Notes: a model not told the origin generated them from the letters alone. Positions 1-7,837 are shown, counted from the first letter of the stretch. The stretch is DNA of 64,000 nucleotides from Ruminococcus sp. zg-924 (GCF_024433635.1 NZ_WNJZ01000008.1:1-64000), one strand, 5' to 3'. Numbers and translations: made by a program.

Positions 1-222
1 ATTCGTCCATATACACCAAGACACAACGGAAAAGTGGAAAGGTCTCATCGCAAAGACAATGAATACTTTTATGCTACACACACCTTTTACTCATTTGATG
101 ACTTTAAAAAGCAATTAGCTGTTCACAGTAGAAAATACAACAAATTTCCTATGCGTCCTCTTAATTGGAAATCTCCTGCTGATTATATTAACGCTTTTAT
201 TTCTAATGGCGAAGTTTTCTAA
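1..222 (+). CDS. DDE transposase, C-terminal part (cut by window edge)
   Basis: The frame is open from base 1 to a TAA at 220-222, so this is the 3' part of a gene that begins before the window. The peptide has the end of an integrase/transposase catalytic core: a PRHNGKVERSHRKDNE stretch in which the Glu after KV is in the place of the last acidic residue of the DDE triad, followed by a short helical tail. IS481 and IS3-type transposases share this arrangement; the family cannot be settled from the fragment. It is on the plus strand, opposite to almost everything else, and lies outside the ICE. The sequence from about 227 (TGTAACAC...) may hold the end of the insertion sequence. Confidence 0.75.
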   Translation: MRPYTPRHNGKVERSHRKDNEYFYATHTFYSFDDFKKQLAVHSRKYNKFPMRPLNWKSPADYINAFISNGEVF

Positions 223-445
223 TTTTGTAACACATCATTGACAAACCTACAAAAACAAGGATAATGAAAACTTATGTTCTGCGTGTAGTATCAGGGATAA
301 ATTTCAGCATTTTTATGCTGAACAATATAGCACACCCTCTCGGCTTCTTCAAGCGTTGCTTTTCTGTATTGGAGACACATTTTTACTCTACCTTTCATTA
401 TAATTTTAATACTGAATCAAAAATCTATTTTTCTTAATCATAGAT

Positions 446-1135
446 TTATAATTCAACCAACTTACTATCCTTAAAATAATAAATATTTTCTTTCTTAAAT
501 CCATACATTGAGCCTTCAGTCCAGATATGCGGCTCAAATATAAAATACTTTACTTCACTTAGCATTTTAGTGTTTCCTTTTTCAATATATATTCTTTCGT
601 TTTTATCCTTGACGATTGAATGACCTAAATTACCAAGAAAATCTAAATTTATGTATCCTTTACTTTTGATTAACTCATTAATATGATAGTAAAGTTCCTC
701 AAATGATGTGTCGGGTGTTGCAAAGGCTTTCAGCTCATTGTGGAGAGCTTCTTCCATAAACAGACCGTTGCGCCATTCGGTATTTTGTATACTTTCAACA
801 TCATTAACTACTTTTCCCTTTTCAATAATGATGGTTCGTGCATAATCACCCCAGATTTTATTGTTCTGCGGACTTAAATCAATAGTGATAATATCATTTT
901 CCGCAATTTTCTTATCCGGGGTAACATAATCTCTGCCCGAAAGAGAAACCGTAGTTCCGTTACCGCTGAAAACAAAGGCTCCTATATCCCAATACCAAAA
1001 TGAATCAGCTCCCAATTCAAACATTTTATCCTCGCATAATTTACGTACTTCTTGCAAATTCATATTTGGCATGACTATAGTTTTTATGTATTCTATTGTG
1101 GTTTTAGCGATTTTCTGTACTTCACTGTATGTCAT
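446..1135 (-). CDS. M24-family metallopeptidase (Xaa-Pro aminopeptidase/methionine aminopeptidase-like)
   Basis: A cytosolic 'pita-bread' fold peptidase. The visible metal-ligand pattern is Asp in TIDLSPQN, Asp in WGDYART, His in NLGHSIV and Glu in FEPHIW, which fits the two-metal D-D-H-E-E set of M24 enzymes. At about 229 residues it is only the catalytic domain, without the N-terminal creatinase domain of full-length prolidases. I chose the ATG at 1135 because AAAGGTGAT lies just upstream; an ATG at 1156 would add seven residues. It stands alone, with a terminator hairpin upstream at 1221-1266. Some M24-fold proteins are not peptidases, so the substrate is not known. Probably chromosomal flank, not ICE cargo. 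Confidence 0.82.
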   Translation of the reverse strand: MTYSEVQKIAKTTIEYIKTIVMPNMNLQEVRKLCEDKMFELGADSFWYWDIGAFVFSGNGTTVSLSGRDYVTPDKKIAENDIITIDLSPQNNKIWGDYARTIIIEKGKVVNDVESIQNTEWRNGLFMEEALHNELKAFATPDTSFEELYYHINELIKSKGYINLDFLGNLGHSIVKDKNERIYIEKGNTKMLSEVKYFIFEPHIWTEGSMYGFKKENIYYFKDSKLVEL

Positions 1136-1220
1136 ATTATTATCACCTTTAGTCATTACCTAAATTCTAACACAAAATAGCAATATAGCAATTAATTTAA
1201 TTATTAAAACACATAAAATA

Positions 1221-1266
1221 AAAAATCCGAACCCATCTCCAATCGGAGGAAGATTCGGATTTTTTG
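1221..1266. terminator. Bidirectional intrinsic terminator
   Basis: An inverted repeat AAAAATCCGAA / TTCGGATTTTT with a loop of about 22 nt and A/T runs on both sides. It separates the M24 peptidase gene from the 144-residue protein gene and could end transcripts from either side. Confidence 0.7.
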
Positions 1267-1280
1267 TTTGTCTAATCTAC

Positions 1281-1329
1281 ATAAAAAAGATATTTTCGGA
1301 ATTTTGGCGGTGAGATTTGAACTCTCGCA
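1281..1329. repeat. 49-bp repeat, copy A (tRNA T-arm-like)
   Basis: Matches 2108-2156 at 37 of 49 positions without gaps. Both contain ATAAAAAAGAT, TTTTCGG, TTTTGG and TTTGAAC. On the minus strand it reads like the T-arm and acceptor end of a tRNA (GAGA-GTTCAAA-TCTC, then CCGCCA), but no other tRNA arm is found beside it. See the finding on this repeat pair. Confidence 0.6.
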
Positions 1330-1369
1330 CTGAACGAAACATCATCAAAAAGACGGATAATTCATCGGT

Positions 1370-1804
1370 TTATAGGAACTTTCTTATATCTAAGGCCAAT
1401 TGACCTTCAAGGTTTATCAACCTTTTGGCAATGTCCTTAGATTTCTCATCAGCTGCAGCATATTGATTCAGATATTTATTTAGCGATTTGACGCCCATAT
1501 TGCAGCCATCCGTTATCAAATCGGCAATAGTGTGATCGGTTTCGTTCATTTGCAGCTTCATTTCGGTTTTTATTTTTGCCATCTGTTCTGCCATAAAGTT
1601 TGGGTCTTTGCCCTCATCTTCATATTGCCCAAGCAATTGTTGAAGCTCCTTGTCAAGCTTATCGTGTTCATCCTTGCAAGCGTTCAGCAGTTGTTGCAAA
1701 TCGGAGCTTTTTACACGACCCAAAACGTCGTTTATAGACTTAACGCCCATTTTGATGCCGGCATCGCATTCTCGCAAAAGTTTTATGGTATCTGGTTCTA
1801 TCAT
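1370..1804 (-). CDS. Helical-bundle protein, ferritin-like/DUF2383-like (144 aa)
   Basis: A charged, all-helical cytosolic protein with no signal peptide. It has an internal duplication: CDAGIKMGVKSINDVL near the N-terminus is echoed by DGCNMGVKSLNKYL near residue 100, giving a two-fold helical hairpin as in ferritin-like four-helix bundles (DUF2383/PA2169 type). AGGAGG lies 6 bases before the ATG at 1804. It sits between the two copies of the 49-bp repeat next to the ICE end, so it may be chromosomal or part of an older insertion. Function unknown; the family assignment rests on pattern only. Confidence 0.6.
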   Translation of the reverse strand: MIEPDTIKLLRECDAGIKMGVKSINDVLGRVKSSDLQQLLNACKDEHDKLDKELQQLLGQYEDEGKDPNFMAEQMAKIKTEMKLQMNETDHTIADLITDGCNMGVKSLNKYLNQYAAADEKSKDIAKRLINLEGQLALDIRKFL

Positions 1805-2207
1805 AATACATCCTCCTTTTTAGATAGCATGTACTATTTCTCAGCATCAATACATTTTTCGTTAAAAAAAATGAACACAAATCTCCCAAGCACTCTTGAA
1901 TGTGCAACTTATCAGGACTTCCACCTCTCCAATGTGTTCACGTTTTTGGGAAAGGACACATAAACGTTCTCGCTAAAAACAATCCAGCGGATTGTTTTTG
2001 CCCGCCTACGGTGGGCACGCTTACATTCAAGTCCCTTCATATTTATGCACATCAAAGCAAAGGGCTGACAGCATTTTTCTGTCAGCCATTTGCTTTGTCT
2101 AAGGACTATAAAAAAGATTTTTTCGGCGTTTTGGTGTAGGACTTTGAACCCTCACCGAAAATCTCTTGAATGCTCAATTTCGGTGGTGGCTGCGATCAGC
2201 CGCTTTT
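1805..2207. other. Gene-free junction with strong hairpins next to the ICE end
   Basis: No credible gene. It holds a long hairpin at 2053-2097 (CAAAGCAAA plus GCTGACAG, paired with CTGTCAGC plus TTTGCTTTG, 7-nt loop), smaller hairpins near 1975-2016 (AACAATCC/GGATTGTT and GCCCGCC/GGTGGGC), copy B of the 49-bp repeat, and GGCTG-CGAT-CAGCC followed by a T run at about 2187-2209, which reads as a plus-strand terminator. Serine integrase genes usually lie next to the element's attachment site, so this stretch is the best place to look for attL/attR. Confidence 0.5.
2108..2156. repeat. 49-bp repeat, copy B (tRNA T-arm-like)
   Basis: Partner of 1281-1329 (37/49 identical), 52 bp from the end of the outermost recombinase gene. 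On the minus strand it contains GAGGGTTCAAAGTCC, a degenerate T-arm. Its position makes it a candidate att-site component. Confidence 0.6.
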
Positions 2208-3854
2208 TTATTCGTTAAGTGCCTGTTCTACTTCAAGGCCGCCGACGAACACCACCTTGATCTGCTCTTTGGATTTTACAACTACACATTCGAGTATTTG
2301 CCGGATAATTTGATCATCATAGGTCATCGGATGGTTTGTTAGCCCTTCGAGGATAGTGAAGATTTCATCGAGCCGGGATTTCGCATTTTCCCGTTTTTGC
2401 TTGGCGTCTGCGATTTGGTCAAGCTGATGCTGCAGACGATTCTTTTCATTCATTAATCGGCTGGCCTTTTCTTCGTCGAAGTTGTCAAGTGTACTGGAGT
2501 CTACCGCTTGGAGCATGGCTTTGAATTCTGCGTCAATCTCAGCGATTCGGATTTGCAGATCGAGGCTGTCATCTTCGGTATCGGCTGCCTGCAATCCCAT
2601 GCCGATATGCAGCTTTAGGGTTTTCAGCACATCCGTATTTTGCTTTGCCGTTTTCAATATAGCATTCATAATGGCCTCCTGCAGAACGCTTTCCTCTATG
2701 GTCGGTGATTCATGGCAGTATTTCTTGCCGTAGTCCAGACGGTTGATGCACCGCCACACGATTTTCTTGTGACCGCCTGCCGTCCATGTGCATCGGCGGT
2801 AAGGCGTTCCGCATTCTCCGCAGATTAACAGTTCCGTCAGAGCGTATTTGCCGGAATATTTTCCTTGCTCGGTTTTCGTCCCGACCTGCTTGACTTTCCG
2901 TTTGCCGGCGCGCCTTGCAAGTTCTTCTTGCACTCTGCCGAAGGTACCGGAGTCAATGATGGCGGGGTGGTTGTTCTCGACATAGTATTTCGGCCGTTCT
3001 CCGTTGTTTGCCTTTGCCTTTTTGGAAAGGCAGTCGGTTATATAGGTTTTATTGATGACGGCGTCGCCCTTGTACCGTTCATTTGAGAGGATGGACTGTA
3101 TCGTCGAGTATTGCCATTTGGCCTTACCGCCGGGAGAAGGTATGCCCATTTCTTCAAGGAGATTTTTAATACCGCCGAAGCTGTCGCCTGCAAGGAACCG
3201 TTCGTAGATCAGCTTGACGATCTCAGCCTGTTCGGGATCAATTTCCGGCTTACCGTCTTCACCCTTGCGGTATCCGAGAAAATTCTTGTAGTGGAACGGT
3301 ACATTGCCTTCTTTTGCGCTCTGTGCCTTGCCCCATTTTACATTGGCGCTGATGTTTTCGGACTCGCTCTGTGCGATGGAGCCGTAGATGGTGATGTAAA
3401 ACTCGGCGCCGGGCTGGGTGCTGTGAATCCCTTGTTCCTCGAAAAATACATCCACTCCCAAGTCCTTGAGCATTCGGGTGTATTTCAGGCAGTCTACGGT
3501 GTTTCGGGCAAATCGGGCGACTGACTTTGTGATGATCATGTCCACCTTGCCTTGCCTGCAGTGCCGCATCAGCTTATTAAACTCATCACGCTTTTTGGTG
3601 CTTGTTCCGGTGATGCCTTTGTCGGCATAGATACCCACCATCGTCCATCCATGCTCACCATTGATTTTATCCGTATAAGCTCTGCGCTGAACTTCATAGC
3701 TGTTGAGCTGATCTTCCTGCTTGGTAGATACCCGGCAGTAGGCAGCCACACGAGTCTGACGGTAGGCACTTTTGATTTCCTCTTGTATGTTGACTGCTGC
3801 CGGGATGACGCGCACGACTTTAGGCGGCGTCGGTTGGGTTATGACTGCTTGCAT
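2208..3854 (-). CDS. Large serine recombinase (third of the triple integrase module)
   Basis: A site-specific recombinase of the resolvase/integrase class. The N-terminal catalytic domain begins near residue 35 with AAYCRVST, where the Ser is the nucleophile, and continues with VARFARN (catalytic Arg) and the TIYGSIAQSESENIS segment. A recombinase domain follows (LGYRKGEDG... ERFLAGDSFGGI), then a zinc ribbon (CGECGTPYRR ... CINR ... CHES) and a coiled coil. The length of 548 residues is normal for large serine integrases. Start ATG at 3854 has AAAGGAG nine bases upstream; it overlaps the preceding recombinase gene by 35 bp. Known ICEs with triple-serine modules (Tn1806/ICESluvan type) use all three for integration and excision. 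Confidence 0.93.
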   Translation of the reverse strand: MQAVITQPTPPKVVRVIPAAVNIQEEIKSAYRQTRVAAYCRVSTKQEDQLNSYEVQRRAYTDKINGEHGWTMVGIYADKGITGTSTKKRDEFNKLMRHCRQGKVDMIITKSVARFARNTVDCLKYTRMLKDLGVDVFFEEQGIHSTQPGAEFYITIYGSIAQSESENISANVKWGKAQSAKEGNVPFHYKNFLGYRKGEDGKPEIDPEQAEIVKLIYERFLAGDSFGGIKNLLEEMGIPSPGGKAKWQYSTIQSILSNERYKGDAVINKTYITDCLSKKAKANNGERPKYYVENNHPAIIDSGTFGRVQEELARRAGKRKVKQVGTKTEQGKYSGKYALTELLICGECGTPYRRCTWTAGGHKKIVWRCINRLDYGKKYCHESPTIEESVLQEAIMNAILKTAKQNTDVLKTLKLHIGMGLQAADTEDDSLDLQIRIAEIDAEFKAMLQAVDSSTLDNFDEEKASRLMNEKNRLQHQLDQIADAKQKRENAKSRLDEIFTILEGLTNHPMTYDDQIIRQILECVVVKSKEQIKVVFVGGLEVEQALNE

Positions 3855-4716
3855 AGTCTTCAGGCTCCTTTCTGATGATTTGATCGTTGATCAGCGTAAG
3901 GTATACGCTTTTGTCTGTATTCAGTGTGATGGCTTTGACTGTTCTTGCCACAAGGTCGGCAGAAAATTCAGAAAGCGGGCTTACTCTTTCCAAGTCCGCT
4001 TTCATCTTCTTTATGGCATAGGTGGTATGGTCGATGCTTTTGTATTTAAGCGAGAGGCAACGGAGCATTTTCAGGCGCAGCGCCTCTTTGTCAAGTTCTA
4101 CGCTGTCAAGCATTCTGCCGATCTCGTTTTCCGTTTTAAGTATCTCGATATCGGGTTTTATTTCAGTATCCGCCGGTATTTGAATTCTGTCGGGATCAGC
4201 AATCACCATATTCAGCAGTTCCGTAATTTGTGCAAGGAGGTTTTCATCTGCGATAACGATCAGCTCCCCGCATTCATGATTCGTGCAGAACCATCGTTGA
4301 TTGCATTTGCATCGGCTGTCATGGCGGCGATGCATCTCTGCTCCGCACTTAGGGCATAGGACAGGCGTTTCCAGTTGGTAGATATCGGTACGGCGGTCAG
4401 TTGCTTTCTGTGTGTTTCGCCTTGTCTTGGTGCTTTGAATTGCTTCATAGACGGTTTCGTCAAGGATAGCGGGATAGGCGTCTGTGCCGAGGTATCGGCG
4501 GTCTTCTAAAATCCGCATAAGTCTTGCTTTATTCCAACCGGTCACACCGGGCATATATTCGACCGCCTGTTCATTGAGCCGCCTTGATATCGTCAGTAAT
4601 GACTGTCCGCCGAGATAAGCACTGCAGATTGCTTTGACGGCTTCCGCTTCTGTCGGATTCACGGTGATAACGCCTTCCACATACTGATATCCGAAGGGTA
4701 TGTTTCTGTTTTTCAT
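3820..4716 (-). CDS. Recombinase-like protein lacking the catalytic serine domain (middle gene of the module)
   Basis: It starts directly with a recombinase domain (IPFGYQYVEGVITVNPTEAEAVKAI...), continues with the zinc ribbon CPKCGAEMHRR ... CTNHECGELI and a C-terminal coiled coil. It has no AYCRVS Ser-nucleophile segment, so alone it cannot cut DNA; it could act as an accessory subunit or directionality partner of its two neighbours. The ATG at 4716 overlaps the TGA of the upstream recombinase (ATGA), which suggests translational coupling. The length of about 298 residues equals a large serine recombinase minus its first domain. Decayed or specialised, it is kept open with normal codon use. 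Confidence 0.85.
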   Translation of the reverse strand: MKNRNIPFGYQYVEGVITVNPTEAEAVKAICSAYLGGQSLLTISRRLNEQAVEYMPGVTGWNKARLMRILEDRRYLGTDAYPAILDETVYEAIQSTKTRRNTQKATDRRTDIYQLETPVLCPKCGAEMHRRHDSRCKCNQRWFCTNHECGELIVIADENLLAQITELLNMVIADPDRIQIPADTEIKPDIEILKTENEIGRMLDSVELDKEALRLKMLRCLSLKYKSIDHTTYAIKKMKADLERVSPLSEFSADLVARTVKAITLNTDKSVYLTLINDQIIRKEPEDYASSHNPTDAA

Positions 4717-6272
4717 GCTGAGTGGCACCGTCCTTTCTCGTCAATTTTTTCCGTCAGCTCTACACCGCCGATCAGCTTGAAGGTAATCTCCGCATTGCTG
4801 TCCACCGTGATGCTTTCAACTGCTTGGGTGAGGATTTCTGCATCCGGCTCATCTGCAGGCTCATATTCCTCTATGATCTCATAGAGTTCCTTCAGCTTAT
4901 CGAGCTGTTCGTCTTCCTCATCTTCGGAGAGCTTTTTCCTTCGCTCTGTGCGAAGGTCGCTGATTTTGTTGTTGATTTCAGAGGATTTCGCAGCATAGTC
5001 GGATGCGTTCAGCACACCGCTTGTGTGCAGTCTTGTGATGATTAAGTTTTGAGCAGCGAGGTCGGCAATAGCTTTGTCGATCTCGGCAATTCGTCCGTAA
5101 TTCTCACTCGTTCTGCTCTGCATAACCTCAATATCATGAATCAACGTTCCAAGGAGAGGCTTTCGGTAATCCTTTAGCTTTTCAAGCATGATGAGAAATG
5201 TGTCATATACCGCATCTTCACGGACTCTGCGGCTGACGCAGTCTGTTTCTCCTGATGCTTTGCCGGAGCATACCCAGTAGGCGGTTCCCGCCGTAAGCAG
5301 TCTGCGGAAGCTCCGCCCGCAGTCAGGACAGCGAAGCATACCGGTCAGCGGATATGCTGTTTTGCGCTTACAGGAAGGCGTATGCCTTGCCTTTTGTAAT
5401 TCCTGAGCAGCCTCATATATTTTATGGCTTACGATGGCGGGATTGGCGTTCTCAACATAGTATTGCGTCTTTGCTCCGTGATTCCTAACCTTGCGGAATG
5501 GCAGGGTTTCTGTGGTGTAGCTCTTTTGCAGAAGAGCGTCGCCCATGTACCGCTCGTTGTTGAGAATATAATGGATGGTGGAGTGATACCACTTTTTCTG
5601 ATTGTATCTGCGGGGGATATTCTCACGGTTGAGGATCGTGGCGATGGTCTGCTTCCCAACGCCTTGCAGATACATGGCAAAAATTCTCCGTATCACAGCA
5701 GCTTCGGCTTCATTGATTACCATTTGACCGTCTTCCAGCATGAAGCCGTATGCGGGGGCGCAGCAGTTGAACTCGCCGGACTCCATCCGCTTTTTGTAGC
5801 TCCAACGCATATTCCCCGATATGGACTCGCTTTCCTGCTGCGCAGCCATACCGGGGAATGTGACAATCATTTCCATATTCAGTTTGTCGGTGTCGATGTC
5901 CTGTTCTTCAAAGTAGACGCTGACGCCGAGTTCCTTGAGCATTCTGAGCGTTGTCAGAAGTTCCTGTGTATTACGGGCGAAGCGGGATACCGATTTGACG
6001 ATGATGCGGTCGAGCTTGCCCTTCCTGCAGTCCTTAATCAGTCGATGCATATCGTCCCGCTTGTCCATGCAGGTGCCGGTCAGCCCTTCGTCCGCATAGA
6101 TATCTACCAGCTTATACTGCGGATGCTTCCGTTCGTAGTCCTTGTAGTATCGAATCTGCGCGGCGAAGGAGTGAAGCTGGTCGGCGGAATCGCTGGATAC
6201 ACGGCAGTAAGCTGCGAGACGGATGATTTCTTTGGTTTTTTTGTTTTCAGCCGTAATATTGATGACATTCAT
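4713..6272 (-). CDS. Large serine recombinase (first of the triple integrase module)
   Basis: Catalytic domain with LAAYCRVSSDS (Ser nucleophile), YADEGLTGT, and VKSVSRFARN; then the FPGMAAQQESESISGN helix, recombinase domain (FMLEDGQMVINEAEAAVI...), zinc ribbon (CPDCGRSFRRL ... CSGK ... CVSR) and a C-terminal coiled coil. I chose the ATG at 6272 because GGAAAGGAG lies upstream at good spacing; an in-frame extension to 6350 has no support. It opens the operon of three recombinases transcribed towards the ICE end. It is 35-40% similar by eye to the 548-residue recombinase in the catalytic domain, so the pair is paralogous, not a recent copy. Confidence 0.92.
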   Translation of the reverse strand: MNVINITAENKKTKEIIRLAAYCRVSSDSADQLHSFAAQIRYYKDYERKHPQYKLVDIYADEGLTGTCMDKRDDMHRLIKDCRKGKLDRIIVKSVSRFARNTQELLTTLRMLKELGVSVYFEEQDIDTDKLNMEMIVTFPGMAAQQESESISGNMRWSYKKRMESGEFNCCAPAYGFMLEDGQMVINEAEAAVIRRIFAMYLQGVGKQTIATILNRENIPRRYNQKKWYHSTIHYILNNERYMGDALLQKSYTTETLPFRKVRNHGAKTQYYVENANPAIVSHKIYEAAQELQKARHTPSCKRKTAYPLTGMLRCPDCGRSFRRLLTAGTAYWVCSGKASGETDCVSRRVREDAVYDTFLIMLEKLKDYRKPLLGTLIHDIEVMQSRTSENYGRIAEIDKAIADLAAQNLIITRLHTSGVLNASDYAAKSSEINNKISDLRTERRKKLSEDEEDEQLDKLKELYEIIEEYEPADEPDAEILTQAVESITVDSNAEITFKLIGGVELTEKIDEKGRCHSA

Positions 6273-6368
6273 TCGGCTTGACTCCTTTCCTGTTTTTTGC
6301 CTTTCGGCAACACATACAATACTGCAAAGGTTCGGAAACATCCAGCGCAAACCGGAAGATTTATCACT

Positions 6369-6515
6369 TTAGACACAATAAATTTCTGTATCGTAATGCG
6401 CTGCGCTGATGGCTGCAATTCTGTTGTATTCATCCTGTGTGATGAGCTTCATTTTGAGGAGCATCCGCAGCATATGGATGCTGTAAGCAAAAGAAGCGTT
6501 ACTTATATCCTTCAT
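6369..6515 (-). CDS. 48-residue SHOCT-like protein coupled to the PemK-type toxin
   Basis: A small gene: MKDISNASFAYSIHMLRMLL, then KMKLITQDEYNRIAAISAAHY. The LLKMKLITQDEYNRI part resembles a SHOCT (short C-terminal) motif, a helical hairpin found at the ends of unrelated proteins and as free small proteins on mobile elements. Its ATG at 6515 overlaps the TGA of the PemK-family gene (ATGA), so the two are translationally coupled. The position after, not before, the toxin is unlike mazE-mazF. It could be the cognate antitoxin or an unrelated ICE protein that recruits the recombinases downstream; sequence alone does not decide. Confidence 0.6.
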   Translation of the reverse strand: MKDISNASFAYSIHMLRMLLKMKLITQDEYNRIAAISAAHYDTEIYCV

Positions 6516-6874
6516 CTGAGCAGTTCCTCCATTGTTTTGATTCCGAGACTGACAATGATGGCGTGATCGATTCTGCCCATATCGTTCTTACTGAGTTTGC
6601 CGACATATTCTCCAAGCCGGCTTTTGTCTATCGTTCGGATTTGTTCCAGCAGAACAATGGATTCGGATTTCAGTCCGGCGACGGAAATCCTTACATGGGT
6701 GGGCAGCTCGGTTTTTGTTTTCCTGCCGGTAATGGCTGCCACCATTGTGGTGGGGCTGTATCTGTTTCCCATATCGTTTTGCAAAATCAGAACAGGACGG
6801 ATTCCGTCCTGTTCGCTGCCGACAACGGGAGATAAATCGGCGAAGTAGATTTCGCCTCGCTTTATTTGATTCAT
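6512..6874 (-). CDS. PemK/MazF-family endoribonuclease toxin
   Basis: The typical start of the fold is present: KRGEIYFADLSPVVGSEQDG, then RPVLILQND with the conserved Arg-Pro-Val, the TTMVAAIT strand with its catalytic-type Thr, and the LLEQIRTIDKSRL element. The length of 120 residues is normal for MazF-like RNases, which cut mRNA at short motifs and act in plasmid/ICE addiction. No MazE- or RHH-type antitoxin precedes it: upstream is a terminator and the structured RNA candidate, downstream the coupled 48-residue gene. RBS GGAGG lies before the ATG at 6874. Confidence 0.9.
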   Translation of the reverse strand: MNQIKRGEIYFADLSPVVGSEQDGIRPVLILQNDMGNRYSPTTMVAAITGRKTKTELPTHVRISVAGLKSESIVLLEQIRTIDKSRLGEYVGKLSKNDMGRIDHAIIVSLGIKTMEELLR

Positions 6875-6896
6875 GGCAATTCCTCCATATCATAAG

Positions 6897-6940
6897 TAAA
6901 AAAGGCGGCCGTCCATCCCAAACGGGCAAACGACCGCCTT
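6897..6940 (-). terminator. Intrinsic terminator on the minus strand
   Basis: On the minus strand AAGGCGG pairs with CCGCCTT (plus a GT/AC extension), followed by a run of six or more T. It ends whatever is transcribed through 6941-7300 before the PemK gene begins, which supports a separate RNA product from that stretch. Confidence 0.75.
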
Positions 6941-7290
6941 GCCTATATCAATCGTTTTTGCTTGACCGATATTCGTCCTTGACTCCCTCGATCAACGGGA
7001 ACGCAGCCTCCGGCCTGTGCAGATGAAAGGCTTTGCCTTTCAGGCCTCATGGGAATCTCACCCCTCCGTGGTTCTCACCGAGGCGCCCTCCTTTGTTGCG
7101 ACGGCTCACCATTCTGCTATGGCTTCAACGCTCGACTTTAGGACTGGACGCAAGTATCTTTAATGCTTCTGCCTGTCATCGCCTTCGGTACGGGTGCGCC
7201 GTACCGTCTGAGCAAAGCTCATGTGGCTTGCCGGTTTTGCCGACAGCAGAAGGAATGTAAAGGTGCGCTGTATATTCGGTTGTCAAAGAA
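6941..7290 (-). ncRNA. Candidate structured non-coding RNA
   Basis: About 350 bp without a credible ORF but dense in complementary arms: CTTCTG (7166-7171) with CAGAAG (7247-7252) and GTC (7175-7177) with GAC (7242-7244) form an outer stem. This encloses CGGTAC/GTACCG (7186-7206) and TGAGC-AAA-GCTCA (7209-7221). A second domain has GGCCTG/CAGGCC around the perfect TGAAAGGC-TTT-GCCTTTCA hairpin (7024-7042). A minus-strand terminator follows at 6897-6940, and TTGACA reads on the minus strand at 7281-7286, though I find no good -10 box. The class is not recognised; it could also be a long 5' leader. Confidence 0.45.
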
Positions 7291-7295
7291 CAAAC

Positions 7296-7320
7296 CCGCT
7301 TTTTGCAGAATCGAAAGCGG
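7296..7320 (-). terminator. Weak terminator after the sigma-like gene
   Basis: CCGCTTT pairs with AAAGCGG with a short loop, followed on the minus strand by GTTTGTTCTTT. It lies about 70 bp past the stop of the sigma-like gene; a second loose hairpin (CTGAGAA/TTCTCAG) lies at 7321-7348. Confidence 0.4.
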
Positions 7321-7390
7321 CTGAGAATTGGTTTTTATCTTTTCTCAGTTGTATAGGGGAAGATGTTCGGGTTTTGCACACCCTTCAAAA

Positions 7391-7837
7391 TCAAATTTTT
7401 AATGTTTTTCTGATTTTTGAGAGGATGCGGATTTTTCTCTTGTGTACGGCATTCCGGCAGACGCCGAGCAAATCGGCGTATTCCCGTTCCGTTAAGCCAT
7501 CGAAGTAAATTGCCCGAATGAGCTTCTGCTCGGACTCACTGAGCTGCGCGATGATCCGATGCAGAGCCGTTTTTTCAAGCTCTCTCAGCACCGTCACATC
7601 CGGTGTGTTTTCCGTATCAATGAATTCCCGGAAATTTTCATACGCACCGTCTTCGCCTCCGATCAGACTGCTCATCTGAATTTCGTGCGCATAGAAGCTT
7701 GTGTTATTGTCGTCTATGTTCCAAGCCGTTCTACGATAGGTTTGATAGACTTCCTCCGACACCTCAATTTCCTCGTTCTTCCGGGTTAAGGTGTTGTATA
7801 CCGTAAGGGTGTAATTTTTTCTTTCAATATTGGTCAT
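7391..7837 (-). CDS. Sigma-70-like factor (region 4 HTH), ICE type
   Basis: A 148-residue regulator. Its C-terminal half has sigma region 4: LSESEQKLIRAIYFDGLTERE followed by YADLLGVCRNAVHKRKIRIL, a helix-turn-helix that would contact a -35 element. The N-terminal half is short and shows no clear region 2 core-binding domain, as in the sigma-like proteins of Tn916-type elements. RBS GGAGGAAAG precedes the ATG at 7837. It probably activates ICE genes; which promoters is not visible here. Confidence 0.8.
   Translation of the reverse strand: MTNIERKNYTLTVYNTLTRKNEEIEVSEEVYQTYRRTAWNIDDNNTSFYAHEIQMSSLIGGEDGAYENFREFIDTENTPDVTVLRELEKTALHRIIAQLSESEQKLIRAIYFDGLTEREYADLLGVCRNAVHKRKIRILSKIRKTLKI

Noticed and set aside
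1281-2160. tRNA genes on the minus strand
   Set aside because: Only a T-arm and acceptor-like part can be drawn. No anticodon or D-arm is found at proper distance, and the T-stems have mismatches.
6941-7290. Group I or II intron, RNase P RNA or tmRNA
   Set aside because: No domain V hairpin, no P3/P7 core, no conserved RNase P or tmRNA sequence blocks. Left as an unclassified structured RNA candidate.
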